From CAYNZP01 sp964401835 (GTDB lineage: Bacteria > Planctomycetota > Phycisphaerae > SM23-33): DNA of 64,000 nucleotides. Where the stretch lies: NCBI GenBank assembly GCA_964401835.1, contig CAYNZP010000007.1, forward strand, positions 62,001 through 126,000. Direction: 5' to 3'. The notes below the pieces were generated by a model, which searched no databases, was not told the origin of the DNA, and was given only the letters and a program-made list of their open reading frames with translations. A program made the translations under genes and the position numbers. Positions 54,841-63,731 of the stretch are shown one piece after another; the stretch's first letter is position 1, and each line of letters starts with the position of its first letter.

Positions 54841-55773
54841 TTAAAATTGCCCCATATCACGCTCTCGCAGGGCCTTTCGAATCAACATGTACCGCCGCCC
54901 TTTATAATAGGTAATCTCGCCTGTTACGCGCAGCTTAACAATATTACCCTTGCTGTCGGAAATAAGTTTTTCGATCTTCGTTTCAAGCTTCTCGCACGGC
55001 AGCAGACGAACCGGAGGTTCGCGAAGGGTATTATCGGCATCAAACCGCACCTGCCACCATTCGCCTCTCTCGTCACGGACAACGTAACCGAGCCTGTCGA
55101 CTACCATATTGTTATAGGTCGGAGAAAAATCATTATCCGGAACTGGCGCGACGGAAGGTTCAGCCTTGCTGGAGCCTTTGGGGGGATCAAGTGTATGTGT
55201 TATCGGTTTGCCCAAACGATCGGTCATCAGCCTACTGACAATGTCGTCTGCGCTGGCTGAGGCTGGTTGCTGCGGAGTCTGCGACGCTGAAGTTACCGGA
55301 GTAGTTTCTGGTTGCTTTTTTTCCGGTTCGGGCTCTTCTGGAAGTTCAAACCGCTCGGGGTTCTCAGCTGTCAGACTTCGCAGCAACATATAACAACGCT
55401 TATTGTAAACGGTCGTTTCGCCGCGGATAGTGAACACTGCCTGGGAGTCCTTACCCGTAAACTCTTCCATTTTTTCCAGAAGTCTGCTCGGTAAAAGACG
55501 CCGTTGAAGATGCCTGGCTGGTTGAGGTTCATCGACATATTCTAGGACAAACCACTCGCTTCCGGCTTCTCGCACCAGGCGGCATCGCTTGTCCAGCAGC
55601 ATGCTACCCTCAGGTGGGAATTCAAGTGCTTCCGCTTTCGGTTTAAAATCGCGAGGAAGTGTTACCGGGATAGAAGGCTTATCCAGAAGCAGCCGGGAGA
55701 AGTTCTCGGCATCGTTGGGCTCGGTTTCTTCGGAAAATGCAATGCTTCCGCAAAGCAGAATCGCACAAGCCAT
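54841..55773 (-). CDS. secreted protein with an internal duplication, unknown
   Basis: The 310-residue product has a short signal-like N-terminus (ACAILLCGSIAFSEE). Two related halves are visible: residues about 55-135 and 210-305. Both have a leading GS-LLDKRCRLVREAGSEWF or RLGYVVRDERGEWW strand pair, an RLLPSRLLEKMEE or RLLPCEKLETKIE helix, a GETTVYNKRCYMLLR or GEITYYKGRRYMLIR ending. A Pro/Thr/Gln-rich linker joins them (135-200). The repeated YxGRRYMLIR end resembles small beta-barrel domains of planctomycete exported proteins. No function is assigned. ATG 55773 directly follows in-frame stops. Confidence 0.7.
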   Translation of the reverse strand: MACAILLCGSIAFSEETEPNDAENFSRLLLDKPSIPVTLPRDFKPKAEALEFPPEGSMLLDKRCRLVREAGSEWFVLEYVDEPQPARHLQRRLLPSRLLEKMEEFTGKDSQAVFTIRGETTVYNKRCYMLLRSLTAENPERFELPEEPEPEKKQPETTPVTSASQTPQQPASASADDIVSRLMTDRLGKPITHTLDPPKGSSKAEPSVAPVPDNDFSPTYNNMVVDRLGYVVRDERGEWWQVRFDADNTLREPPVRLLPCEKLETKIEKLISDSKGNIVKLRVTGEITYYKGRRYMLIRKALRERDMGQF

Positions 55774-55864
55774 TATCAGGATGGTTTCAGTTGTTTTTAT
55801 AAGACACCTTTGTCAAAAAAAGTTAGCAGCTCCTGAGTATTCTAACCCCTCAGCCTCGGCGAGT

Positions 55865-56401
55865 TCAACAAGTCCCCTTTTTCTGGAAGAAATTCTTCAG
55901 CCCGTCAGGATTTTCGACAAGTTCGATAAGTCCTTCGCTTCGCTTACGCTTAGAGACCATCATATCAATTAATGGCTGCCAGAAATCCCCCACGCAAATG
56001 AGCGGCCGCTTTTCGAGCAACCCCTTGCACATAAGCTCCCAAACCCAGGCAAGCTCAACCAGTGTCCCGGTCGCGCCCGGCAAGACGACATAGCCGCCAC
56101 TTCCGAGCTCGATAAGTTTATTAACCCGCTGAGAGAGGTCGTGGGTAGTTACCACTTCGTCGATAAATTCATTCGGCTGCGAGTTCCAGATTTCGCAAAT
56201 GACGCCGATAGTTTTTCCACCAGCCGACTTCGCGCCCTTTGACGACGCCTCCATTGTCCCGCCGTAACCGCCGTTGGCTAGTGTATAGCCAAGCCCGGCC
56301 AATACGCAGCCGACCTGATAGGCAATGTCATAATCCCCATCGCCCTGGCAAGGATCGTTCGCACCAAAAACGGAAACTATCGAGCCGTCCGACAAAGTCA
56401 T
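55865..56401 (-). CDS. LOG-family (TIGR00725-like) nucleotide-binding protein
   Basis: The 178-residue Rossmann-like protein has NGGYGGTMEASSKGA and PGATGTLVELAWVWEL, the two glycine-rich motifs of the LOG/lysine-decarboxylase-like superfamily (canonical GGxxGxME and PGGxGTxxE). The second motif has Ala in place of a Gly and keeps the catalytic-type Glu. Relatives hydrolyse cytokinin or nucleotide 5'-monophosphates. Its ATG overlaps the aconitase stop by one base (TAATG), so the two are translationally coupled. Confidence 0.82.
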   Translation of the reverse strand: MTLSDGSIVSVFGANDPCQGDGDYDIAYQVGCVLAGLGYTLANGGYGGTMEASSKGAKSAGGKTIGVICEIWNSQPNEFIDEVVTTHDLSQRVNKLIELGSGGYVVLPGATGTLVELAWVWELMCKGLLEKRPLICVGDFWQPLIDMMVSKRKRSEGLIELVENPDGLKNFFQKKGTC

Positions 56402-58500
56402 TACTTGCCAGCCTCGCGAGTGTAGTTCAAAAGTCCGCCAGCAGCCAAAATCTTCCTCTGCCGTGGAGCGAGTTTGACCAGGCAGGTAAACTCGTAATCT
56501 TTGGTCACATTTCTTACCGTCACAGTTTCCCCGGAAGCGATTGCCTTGTCAGTGTCTGCTATCGCCAGTTCATCGCCGGCTTCGATACGGTCATAGTCAC
56601 CCGCCTCGGCAAAGGTAAGTGGTAAAATGCCGAAGTTAACCAGATTGGCCTGGTGAATTCGCTCGATAGCCTTTGCCAGAACAACTTTGACACCGAGATA
56701 CATCGGGCAAAGTGCCGCATGCTCGCGGCTGCTGCCCTGTCCGTAACTGTCGGCAGCGACTATTATGCCGGCCTTTCCTTCGCCCTTGAGCGCTAATGCG
56801 CGGTCGGCAAAGCTCGGTTGGCCGTCTTCGTTGAAGCAATTGAATACATATTTGGCATATTCCGGCACGTTCGAGCGAAATTTCAATAACGAGCCAGCCG
56901 GCATGATATGGTCGGTGGTTATCTTGTCGCCCACCTTTATCAGCACGTTGCCGGATAGTTCCTTAGGCAGTACCTCACCACGCGGCGGCTTGACGATGGT
57001 CGAACCGCGAATTACCTCGACCTTGGCCAACTCTGCTTCGCTGAGCGGCTTTTCTATCATGCCGTCATCGATCAAAAATTCATCAGGCAAATCGACAAGC
57101 GGATAATCCATGCCAAGTTTTTCGCCCAGTTTGCGCGGGTCGGTTATCTCTCCGAACACGGCGGCAGCGACGGCTGTCTCCGGTGATACCAGAAAAACCT
57201 TATCGCCTGTAGTGCCGCTTCGGCCGGCGAAGTTGCGGTTGAATGTCCGCAGACTCACCGTGCCCTCAGCTGGAGAAAAACCAACGCCTATGCAAGGCCC
57301 GCATGCACTTTCCAGAATCCGGGCACCTGCCTGGACTAAATCGGCCAATGCGCCGTTATTGCCCAACATCGAAAGAACCTGCCTGCTACCGGGGGCGATA
57401 CCGAGTTCTACGCCACGGCTGACGGTTCTTCCCTTGAGGATGTCGGCACACATCATCAGGTCCTGAAAACTCGAATTCGTGCACGAGCCGATAGCGACCT
57501 GAGATACCTTTGTCCCCTCGATATCAGCGATGCGGACAATATTGTCCGGGCTCGACGGTGCAGCCGCCAGCGGTTCGAGTTCGTCCAGATTTATTACAAC
57601 ATGCCCAAAACTCACTTCCACCATGCCATCGGAATCCGGCTTGGAAACTTCGGCATCTGTGCAGAACTTTTTGATGTTCTCGATAACGGCTGCGTCATTT
57701 TCGCTGTGGAGGCACTTTGTAATGCGGTCGTATTTTGCACCCTCATCGGCAGCCATTTCCTCAAACTGATCGGATCGGTTCTGGGCCTCGAGGAATTTTT
57801 CTGTTTGCGCGTCAGCCGGGAATATGCTGGTCGTAACGCCGAGTTCCGCGCCCATGTTCGTGCATGTCGCACGGGCAGGTACGGGCAGGCTGGCCACACC
57901 CTCGCCGAAATATTCGACGATGCAACCGACGTTGCCTTTCGTCGTCAGAATGCTCAATAGCCGCAATATTATGTCCTTGGGCGCTACCCATGGGCTTAGT
58001 TTGCAGCGAAGCTCGACACCGATAACTCTCGGGCAGTTCGTATAGAACGCCCCGCCGCCCATCGCCACAGCTACATCCAGGCCGCCTGCGCCGATGGCTA
58101 TCATGCCCATCCCGCCACCTGTGGGCGTATGGGAGTCCGAACCAATAAGCGCCCTGCCTGGCCGGGCGAAACGCTCTAGATGTACCTGATGGCAGATACC
58201 ATTACCCGGCCGGGAGTGATACGCACCGACTTTGGCAGCTATCGATTGCAGGTAAAGATGGTCGTTATGGTTTTCAGGGCCGAACTGGGCCGTGTTGTGG
58301 TCTACATAGCTGACCGATAGTTCTGTGCGGATGCGCGGAATCTCCATCGCCTCGAGCAGCAGAAACGCCGTCGTGCCGGTAGCATCCTGCGTAAGCGTCT
58401 GGTCGATGCGCAGGCCAACTTCCGTGCCGGCAGCCAGTTCGCCATCGACAATGTGCTTTTCGAGAATCTTATAAGTTAACGTTTGCAGCTTATCAGGCAT
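56401..58500 (-). CDS. acnA: aconitate hydratase (Aquifex-type)
   Basis: The 699-residue enzyme isomerises citrate and isocitrate in the TCA cycle. It binds an iron-sulfur cluster with Cys in GSCTNSS (about residue 337) and in ESACGPCIGVG (two cysteines near 400). The C-terminal swivel domain has GQGSSREHAALCPMYLG. Length and sequence type match the shorter putative aconitases rather than the 890-residue AcnA. A GGGAG site lies 7 bases before ATG 58500. The symbol follows common use; the clade is distinct. Confidence 0.92.
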   Translation of the reverse strand: MPDKLQTLTYKILEKHIVDGELAAGTEVGLRIDQTLTQDATGTTAFLLLEAMEIPRIRTELSVSYVDHNTAQFGPENHNDHLYLQSIAAKVGAYHSRPGNGICHQVHLERFARPGRALIGSDSHTPTGGGMGMIAIGAGGLDVAVAMGGGAFYTNCPRVIGVELRCKLSPWVAPKDIILRLLSILTTKGNVGCIVEYFGEGVASLPVPARATCTNMGAELGVTTSIFPADAQTEKFLEAQNRSDQFEEMAADEGAKYDRITKCLHSENDAAVIENIKKFCTDAEVSKPDSDGMVEVSFGHVVINLDELEPLAAAPSSPDNIVRIADIEGTKVSQVAIGSCTNSSFQDLMMCADILKGRTVSRGVELGIAPGSRQVLSMLGNNGALADLVQAGARILESACGPCIGVGFSPAEGTVSLRTFNRNFAGRSGTTGDKVFLVSPETAVAAAVFGEITDPRKLGEKLGMDYPLVDLPDEFLIDDGMIEKPLSEAELAKVEVIRGSTIVKPPRGEVLPKELSGNVLIKVGDKITTDHIMPAGSLLKFRSNVPEYAKYVFNCFNEDGQPSFADRALALKGEGKAGIIVAADSYGQGSSREHAALCPMYLGVKVVLAKAIERIHQANLVNFGILPLTFAEAGDYDRIEAGDELAIADTDKAIASGETVTVRNVTKDYEFTCLVKLAPRQRKILAAGGLLNYTREAGK

Positions 58501-58621
58501 CTAATACTCCCAGGTAAACCAAAACTGTAAACAGGAAACTTTCAGCATACCAAACTTGAGACGCTAAGACAATTCGAGGATTGCGATTATGTAACTGGCT
58601 TTTATGTCCTAATCCTGGTAA

Positions 58622-59149
58622 TCAGGCCTTCTTGAGTTCCAACTCCAGCATGCGTTGTTTCATCTGGACGCCCCCGGCTGCGGAAAAGCCGCCAGCCGTG
58701 CCGTTGGCATAGACTACTCGATGACATGGAACAACCAGCGGAATCTTATTCTTGCTCATCGCAGTCGCGACCGCCCTTGCGGCATCTTCATTGCCGATTC
58801 TCATAGCCAGGGCAGAATAACTAAGAGTCTGCCCGTAAGGAATCTCACGACAGGCCCGAAGCGCCTTGCCGGAGAAAGTTTTCTCGCAAGGCAAGTCGCA
58901 TTGGATTTGAGAAAAGTCCACTTGTTTGGCGTTGAAATAGTCACGGCTTAGGTCGATAAGCTGCTCGAACAGTGAATCGTCGCGAACCGCGCCCTTACTT
59001 TCCCAGGTCAATAATGATTCCAGTTCATCGAGCTGATAGTGAGGCAGTTCGACACGGCAAACGCCCTGGGAATTTGCTACCGCACCCATAGGCCCCCACG
59101 CTGTCGGCCAAACTGAATAAAAGAGATTTTTCTTAGCTTTTGAACTCAT
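58622..59149 (-). CDS. ogt: methylated-DNA-protein cysteine methyltransferase
   Basis: The 175-residue protein moves methyl groups from O6-methylguanine to its own cysteine in VVPCHRVV near residue 141. The DNA-binding helix and the preceding GQTLSYSALAMRIG segment are typical of the Ada-C/Ogt fold. Length matches Ogt. It sits alone; a terminator of the PilZ gene separates it from upstream. Confidence 0.93.
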   Translation of the reverse strand: MSSKAKKNLFYSVWPTAWGPMGAVANSQGVCRVELPHYQLDELESLLTWESKGAVRDDSLFEQLIDLSRDYFNAKQVDFSQIQCDLPCEKTFSGKALRACREIPYGQTLSYSALAMRIGNEDAARAVATAMSKNKIPLVVPCHRVVYANGTAGGFSAAGGVQMKQRMLELELKKA

Positions 59150-59221
59150 GCGGGCATAGTAAGGCAGGTCGCGTCAGCCTTCAAGTTGATTGGGAGAGCA
59201 AAAAATTGCAGAAAAAGCGCA

Positions 59222-59269
59222 AAAAGAAACTGAGGAAACAGGGTGTTTACTACCGCTGCTTCCTCAGTT
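59222..59269 (-). terminator. intrinsic terminator of the PilZ gene
   Basis: Read on the minus strand, AACTGAGGAAGCAG pairs with CTGTTTCCTCAGTT (one mismatch) around a 14-base loop, followed by TCTTTTT. It lies 29 bases after the stop of the gene at 59,298. Confidence 0.85.
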
Positions 59270-59297
59270 GTTATTTTGAAGTTGCCAAGTTGAAACT

Positions 59298-60077
59298 TCA
59301 GCTGGCCTGCTTGTTAGTATCGCCGTGAGCTGCGATTCGATGGAACTCGCCGACCTTTTTGCTGAGAATGCCCAGAGCTTCTCTGCCCTGAACGGTATGG
59401 GCCAAACCTACGAATTGAAAGCCCAATAACAACTCGCCGCCAGCAAGCTCGATGTGTCGTAATTGAGCGTCGGCATAAATCGGGTCATCGCCGGCACCGA
59501 ATGAAAGGTGTAGGCCTACAGTATCGCCGATTTCCAGATTCTCTATCACTTCCGTCTCTGAGCGAACCTGGAAGCCGCCGGCACTTAGGTTCTTGACGCG
59601 ACCGAACCACACAGGCATTTCTTCCGACGGACCAACCGGCTCGGACTCTCTGCCGCCCAGCCAGAACGAAATTCTGGCGATACGGTTTTGGGGCACTACG
59701 GCACGCTCGAAAGCTCGCCTTTGGAGTCTTTGCATTCTCATCGGCAGGCAAACTGCCAGTACGGGGACCTCGCAGCCGTCCTCGAGTTTCATCTGGCGTA
59801 TCCCGACGACTCTTACGGTAGTGATATGCTTGTGATGCTTGAGCTTGAAGCTCAGGCCGATCTTTTCCGCAGGTGCAAACTCATGCGGAGCGACGTCCTT
59901 CTCGGCAATGGGCAATTCCAGCCACAAATGCTCATTATTGCTTGCGATGGCGCGGCTGCGAAAATTTACCCAACGATTGTCACTGCGGATAGTTATGGTA
60001 ATCGGCACGTGCCGCTTGACCGACTCGCGAACGACATCGTTGATTTGCCAGTTGTTTAGATATTGAAGTATCGGCAT
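59298..60077 (-). CDS. PilZ-domain protein
   Basis: The 259-residue protein has an N-terminal YcgR-N-like region and a C-terminal PilZ fold. The c-di-GMP-binding motif is RNRIARISFW near residue 130 (an R-x-x-x-R variant), and the second motif is NLSAGGFQVRSE (usual D/N-x-S-x-x-G). This suggests c-di-GMP response and control of motility or surface polysaccharide, not proven. ATG 60077 has an AGAGGA site 9 bases upstream. It has its own terminator. Confidence 0.8.
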   Translation of the reverse strand: MPILQYLNNWQINDVVRESVKRHVPITITIRSDNRWVNFRSRAIASNNEHLWLELPIAEKDVAPHEFAPAEKIGLSFKLKHHKHITTVRVVGIRQMKLEDGCEVPVLAVCLPMRMQRLQRRAFERAVVPQNRIARISFWLGGRESEPVGPSEEMPVWFGRVKNLSAGGFQVRSETEVIENLEIGDTVGLHLSFGAGDDPIYADAQLRHIELAGGELLLGFQFVGLAHTVQGREALGILSKKVGEFHRIAAHGDTNKQAS

Positions 60078-60198
60078 TTACATTTCCTCTTAAAAACTAC
60101 TAACGGATAACCTCTCAGTATTTTCTCGGAAAAATTTGGGAGGCACTTAAATAAGTAATCACCTGAAAACAGGCTTTAAAAGGATTATTTCAGGCCAC

Positions 60199-61383
60199 TT
60201 AGTTAGGGGAAGAATCTTCCGAAATTCCCAGTTGGGCTTCCATATCTGATGTTTTAGGATGCTTCGTGCCAGTAATAGCCACTATACCGCCCGGTAGGCC
60301 GCTGATAATAGGAACAAGCCTTGCAAGAAGTGCAAGGGCCAACACCTCGCTGGGCCCGCAAATGGCACTGACAAAAAACACAAGGTAGAATTGCTCGATA
60401 AGACCCACTCCGCCCGGCGTAATCGGCACAGCCCCGAGGATGTAAATCAACGGAACAAAGACAAGATAGTTATACCACGGCGTATCCAGCGACAAACTCG
60501 CACCCACAAGGGCTACCGAACCGACAAACAGCACATGAGCGCCGAAGGTTATCAGAATAGCCTTGAACAAATCGCCAATTCGCTGACGATAAAGCCGAAC
60601 GGCATCTCCGGCAGCAGCTATGTGATGGGCTATGGGAAGACGTTGATAAAGCTTTTCAAGATGCAGCAGAGACCTGAACCGCTCACTGAACAGAAATGTC
60701 AACATGCCGATAACTACAAGAATTATCACTGCCACTGATACAGCCGGGGCTTGAAGATTATCAAGAGTCTCAACACCGCTTAATACAACGGCAGCAAGCA
60801 TAACGGTTGCTAAAATTGAAAGTTCCGTAAAGCCCAGAACCCTATCGAGGAAAATACTCACAAGGACAGCTGGCTTTTTTGTGGTATGCCTGGAAGCGTA
60901 ATACGCCTTTATAAGGTCGCCGCCCACCGTCCCCGGCACAACAACGTTGAAAAACTGCCCCAGAAATGTCAGGCGAATCACTTCCCAGAGTCTGATTTTT
61001 ATATCCTGAATCCCCAAAAGAAGCCGCCATCGGATGGCTATGATTATTATCGATATCGAAAAGGCTAACACCGCACAGACAAGAAGCAGGATATCAATAT
61101 GCTTGAGAGTTGTCGCGAAACCCGGCCTGATTACGCCCTGCGAAGAGGAAACAGGCTCAAAATCGCTGACGGGCCTTTCGACGGGCTGTTTCCACCATCT
61201 GCCGGCCTGGTTTACCAAAAGAACGTCCGAGTCCACCCCGTCATAAACTGAATAACTTTTTCCGTCCGTGCGGGATACGACATAATCGCGCCAATGGACC
61301 TGGCTGAGGACCCACCCAAGAAGTATCAGCGCAATTATCAACTTGGCTGAAATCAGAAAGATTTTCTTCGTTTTTGCTGTCAT
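60199..61383 (-). CDS. lysylphosphatidylglycerol synthase TM-type (UPF0104) flippase-like protein
   Basis: The 394-residue membrane protein has about eight helices. RWRLLLGIQDIKIRLWEVIR, FFNVVVPGTVGGDLIKAYYASRH and VPITPGGVGLIEQ are hallmarks of the LPG_synthase_TM family, whose members flip or stabilise lipids. An extra soluble loop at residues about 25-75 follows the first helix (SRTDGKSYSVYDGVDSDVLL). It lies alone. Confidence 0.88.
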   Translation of the reverse strand: MTAKTKKIFLISAKLIIALILLGWVLSQVHWRDYVVSRTDGKSYSVYDGVDSDVLLVNQAGRWWKQPVERPVSDFEPVSSSQGVIRPGFATTLKHIDILLLVCAVLAFSISIIIIAIRWRLLLGIQDIKIRLWEVIRLTFLGQFFNVVVPGTVGGDLIKAYYASRHTTKKPAVLVSIFLDRVLGFTELSILATVMLAAVVLSGVETLDNLQAPAVSVAVIILVVIGMLTFLFSERFRSLLHLEKLYQRLPIAHHIAAAGDAVRLYRQRIGDLFKAILITFGAHVLFVGSVALVGASLSLDTPWYNYLVFVPLIYILGAVPITPGGVGLIEQFYLVFFVSAICGPSEVLALALLARLVPIISGLPGGIVAITGTKHPKTSDMEAQLGISEDSSPN

Positions 61384-61589
61384 AAATAATTCGCCTTATG
61401 GATGGGGATTATATATATCTTTGTCTTGAAGGCCAACCGTGGGTAATATATTCTGTTAAGAGATGTTGTTTTTTAGACGATAATTCTGTTGGGGAACTCC
61501 CGACATTTGATAATTACCGGCCGTCTTTTTATTACTCATAACCACGGCTGGACTTATACATAAGTTATACCCGAAAGTAAAATACAGGA

Positions 61590-62444
61590 ATGAACAACAC
61601 CCGGACACTTGAAGTGCCTGGCTATGAGGTAATCCAATTCCTCGGAAGCGGGGCTAGAAGCACAATCTGGCATATCAGGGATAGCCGGACAAAAAAACCT
61701 TACGCCCTCAAGCGCGTGATTAAACGCAATTCCGAAGATATCCGTTTTATAGAACAGGCCGAAAACGAATACGAAGTTGGCAGCAAACTCGACCATCCCG
61801 TAATTCGGCATATTTTCAACATCAACCGTGTCAAGCAATGGCTGGCCCTGCGTGAAGTCCATCTGTTGATGGAATTGTGTGAAGGAATAACCGTCCAGGA
61901 AAACAGGCCCGATTCAATTGAGGAAACGTTGCGGATTTTCTCGGAAGTTGCCAAGGCCCTTGCATACATGAACTCTGTGGGTTTCGTCCATGCGGATATG
62001 AAACCCAACAATATCCTGATAGCTCCGGACGGATCGGTGAAGATAATAGACCTCGGACAGAGCTGTGTTATCGGAACCGTCAAGCAGCGGATTCAGGGCA
62101 CGCCGGACTTCATTGCGCCTGAGCAGGTACGACGGCTGCCACTGGATGCCCGCACCGATGTTTTCAACTGGGGAGCAGCCCTTTACTGGACCCTTACAGG
62201 AAATCCGATCGTTACCGTACTGCCGAAACAAGGCGCCGTTACGCTGAAAAACGATATGGTCTTTGTTCCCCCATCACAAACCAATCCGACGGTCCCCGTA
62301 CCACTGGACAAACTTCTTGATGATTGCGTTCAAATGAACCCAGCCCATCGACCAGAGAGTTTGAGCGAGGTTATTTCGCGATTGAATCTCATCGCGCATA
62401 CAATTAAGCGCAATTTAAATAATCACGGTAACGGGGGCAACTGA
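61590..62444 (+). CDS. Ser/Thr protein kinase with HAD/DLG variant motifs
   Basis: The 284-residue protein is a single protein-kinase domain with no membrane helix. The ATP lysine is Lys41 (YALK), the catalytic loop is HADMKPNN at 134-141 in place of HRDLKxxN (Asp136 kept), the metal motif is DLG at 154-156 in place of DFG, and APEQV is at 176-180. All essential catalytic residues are present, so it should be active, but the HRD Arg is lost. It lies two bases before the phosphatase gene. Confidence 0.9.
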   Translation: MNNTRTLEVPGYEVIQFLGSGARSTIWHIRDSRTKKPYALKRVIKRNSEDIRFIEQAENEYEVGSKLDHPVIRHIFNINRVKQWLALREVHLLMELCEGITVQENRPDSIEETLRIFSEVAKALAYMNSVGFVHADMKPNNILIAPDGSVKIIDLGQSCVIGTVKQRIQGTPDFIAPEQVRRLPLDARTDVFNWGAALYWTLTGNPIVTVLPKQGAVTLKNDMVFVPPSQTNPTVPVPLDKLLDDCVQMNPAHRPESLSEVISRLNLIAHTIKRNLNNHGNGGN

Positions 62445-62446
62445 TT

Positions 62447-63298
62447 GTGGCTCATGCCGTCGCGGACATCTTTCGCCAGGCAGCAAAGCTCAACAAGACA
62501 GACAGCCGCCGCAAGGGAAACATCGTCAAACTCGATGAGGGCTGCGATGTCATAGTCTCCGGCGACATCCATGGGAACCGTTCCAACCTGACTAAAATAA
62601 TCAACCATGCGAACCTCTCCGACGGCTGCGGGCGACGTCTGGTGCTGCAGGAAATTATTCACGGTCCACCTGATCCCAAGACCGGGCACGATCGGAGCAT
62701 CGAGCTACTGATGCGGGTAGCCAGAGAAAAGGTAGCCCATAACGAGGAAGTTCTTTTCATCCTCGGAAACCACGAAATCGCTCAGGTAACCGGCAACGAG
62801 ATTACCAAAAACGGCATCGGGGTCTGCAAAGATTTCGAGCAAAGTGTAAGTTTGGCTTTTGGCGAAGATACCGGCGAAATAATGTTAGCTTTGTACGATT
62901 TCATCCTCTCCATGCCGCTGGCTATCAGGTGTCCTGGCGGGGCATTCATAACTCACTCGCTTCCGTCCCCAAATCGCATGGAAATGGCTGGCGATGAAAT
63001 CTTCAGCCGTTCTTATGAACCGCCGGACCTGCAACGTGGCGGAGCACTCTATGAGTGGACGTGGGGACGAAGTCAAACTCCCCAGCAGATAGATAATCTC
63101 GCCCAGCAGTTAGGTGTAAATTTTTTCATCCTCGGTCACCGTCGCATCGAAGCCGGCTATGAGATTATTTCCGACAGGGGGATTTGCCTGGCAGCTGACC
63201 ATGAACACGGGCACATTATGGAATTTCCATCAGATGTTGAATTGAACGGTGAAAATGTGACCGCGTATCTCAAGCCTGTCGTCGCACTGAAAAAATAA
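62447..63298 (+). CDS. PPP-like metallophosphoesterase with altered second metal motif
   Basis: The 283-residue phosphoesterase starts at GTG 62447 with a GGGGG site about 10 bases upstream. GDIHGN is at 39-44, GNHE at 107-110, and a later GHRR near residue 227. The usual GDxVDRG second motif is replaced by QEIIHG at 68-73, so the metal-bridging Asp may be replaced by Glu69. Its pairing with a Ser/Thr kinase two bases upstream suggests a phosphorylation-reversal pair. Confidence 0.82.
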   Translation: MAHAVADIFRQAAKLNKTDSRRKGNIVKLDEGCDVIVSGDIHGNRSNLTKIINHANLSDGCGRRLVLQEIIHGPPDPKTGHDRSIELLMRVAREKVAHNEEVLFILGNHEIAQVTGNEITKNGIGVCKDFEQSVSLAFGEDTGEIMLALYDFILSMPLAIRCPGGAFITHSLPSPNRMEMAGDEIFSRSYEPPDLQRGGALYEWTWGRSQTPQQIDNLAQQLGVNFFILGHRRIEAGYEIISDRGICLAADHEHGHIMEFPSDVELNGENVTAYLKPVVALKK

Positions 63299-63360
63299 CT
63301 GAGTTTTTTTGCATTTTTTTAATATAACTTTTGGACCTGATTTTGTGGATTTTCAAGCCC

Positions 63361-63383
63361 GCAACCCGCCAGAAGCGGGTTGC
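63361..63383 (+). other. perfect hairpin in the yhbY leader
   Basis: GCAACCCGC and GCGGGTTGC form a 9-base perfect stem around CAGAA, ending 23 bases before the yhbY start. No U-tract follows, so it is not a classic terminator. Confidence 0.5.
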
Positions 63384-63406
63384 ATTGGCAAGGCGGATTT
63401 GAATAG

Positions 63407-63712
63407 ATGTTCGAACTAACCGGAAAACAAAAGAGAATTCTAAGATCGCTTGCACAAAAGGTGCCTTCAACTGTACATGTCGGCAAAGCTGGGGTAAACG
63501 AGGCGGTTTTAAAACAGATTGACTCGCAGCTCGAAATCCATGAACTGGTAAAGATACGCCTTCCCGCAGGCGACCCGAAACAGCGAAAAGCAAAAGCTGC
63601 CGAAATAGCCGAATCGCTCGACGCTGGCCTGGCCAGAACGACAGGAAGAACGGCGATTCTTTACAGGCCTAACAGAGAATTGGAAGCAAAAAAACGCATC
63701 GCCCTGCCATGA
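63407..63712 (+). CDS. yhbY: YhbY-type CRM-domain RNA-binding protein
   Basis: The 101-residue single CRM-domain protein binds ribosomal RNA and is involved in assembly of the large subunit. LTGKQKRILRSLAQKV is the conserved start, followed by VGKAGVNEAVLKQID with the GxxG loop, and HELVKIRL and TGRTAILYRP. ATG 63407 has an AAGGCGG site about 11 bases upstream. Confidence 0.93.
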   Translation: MFELTGKQKRILRSLAQKVPSTVHVGKAGVNEAVLKQIDSQLEIHELVKIRLPAGDPKQRKAKAAEIAESLDAGLARTTGRTAILYRPNRELEAKKRIALP

Positions 63713-63731
63713 GAATTTTTAAAACTATCGA

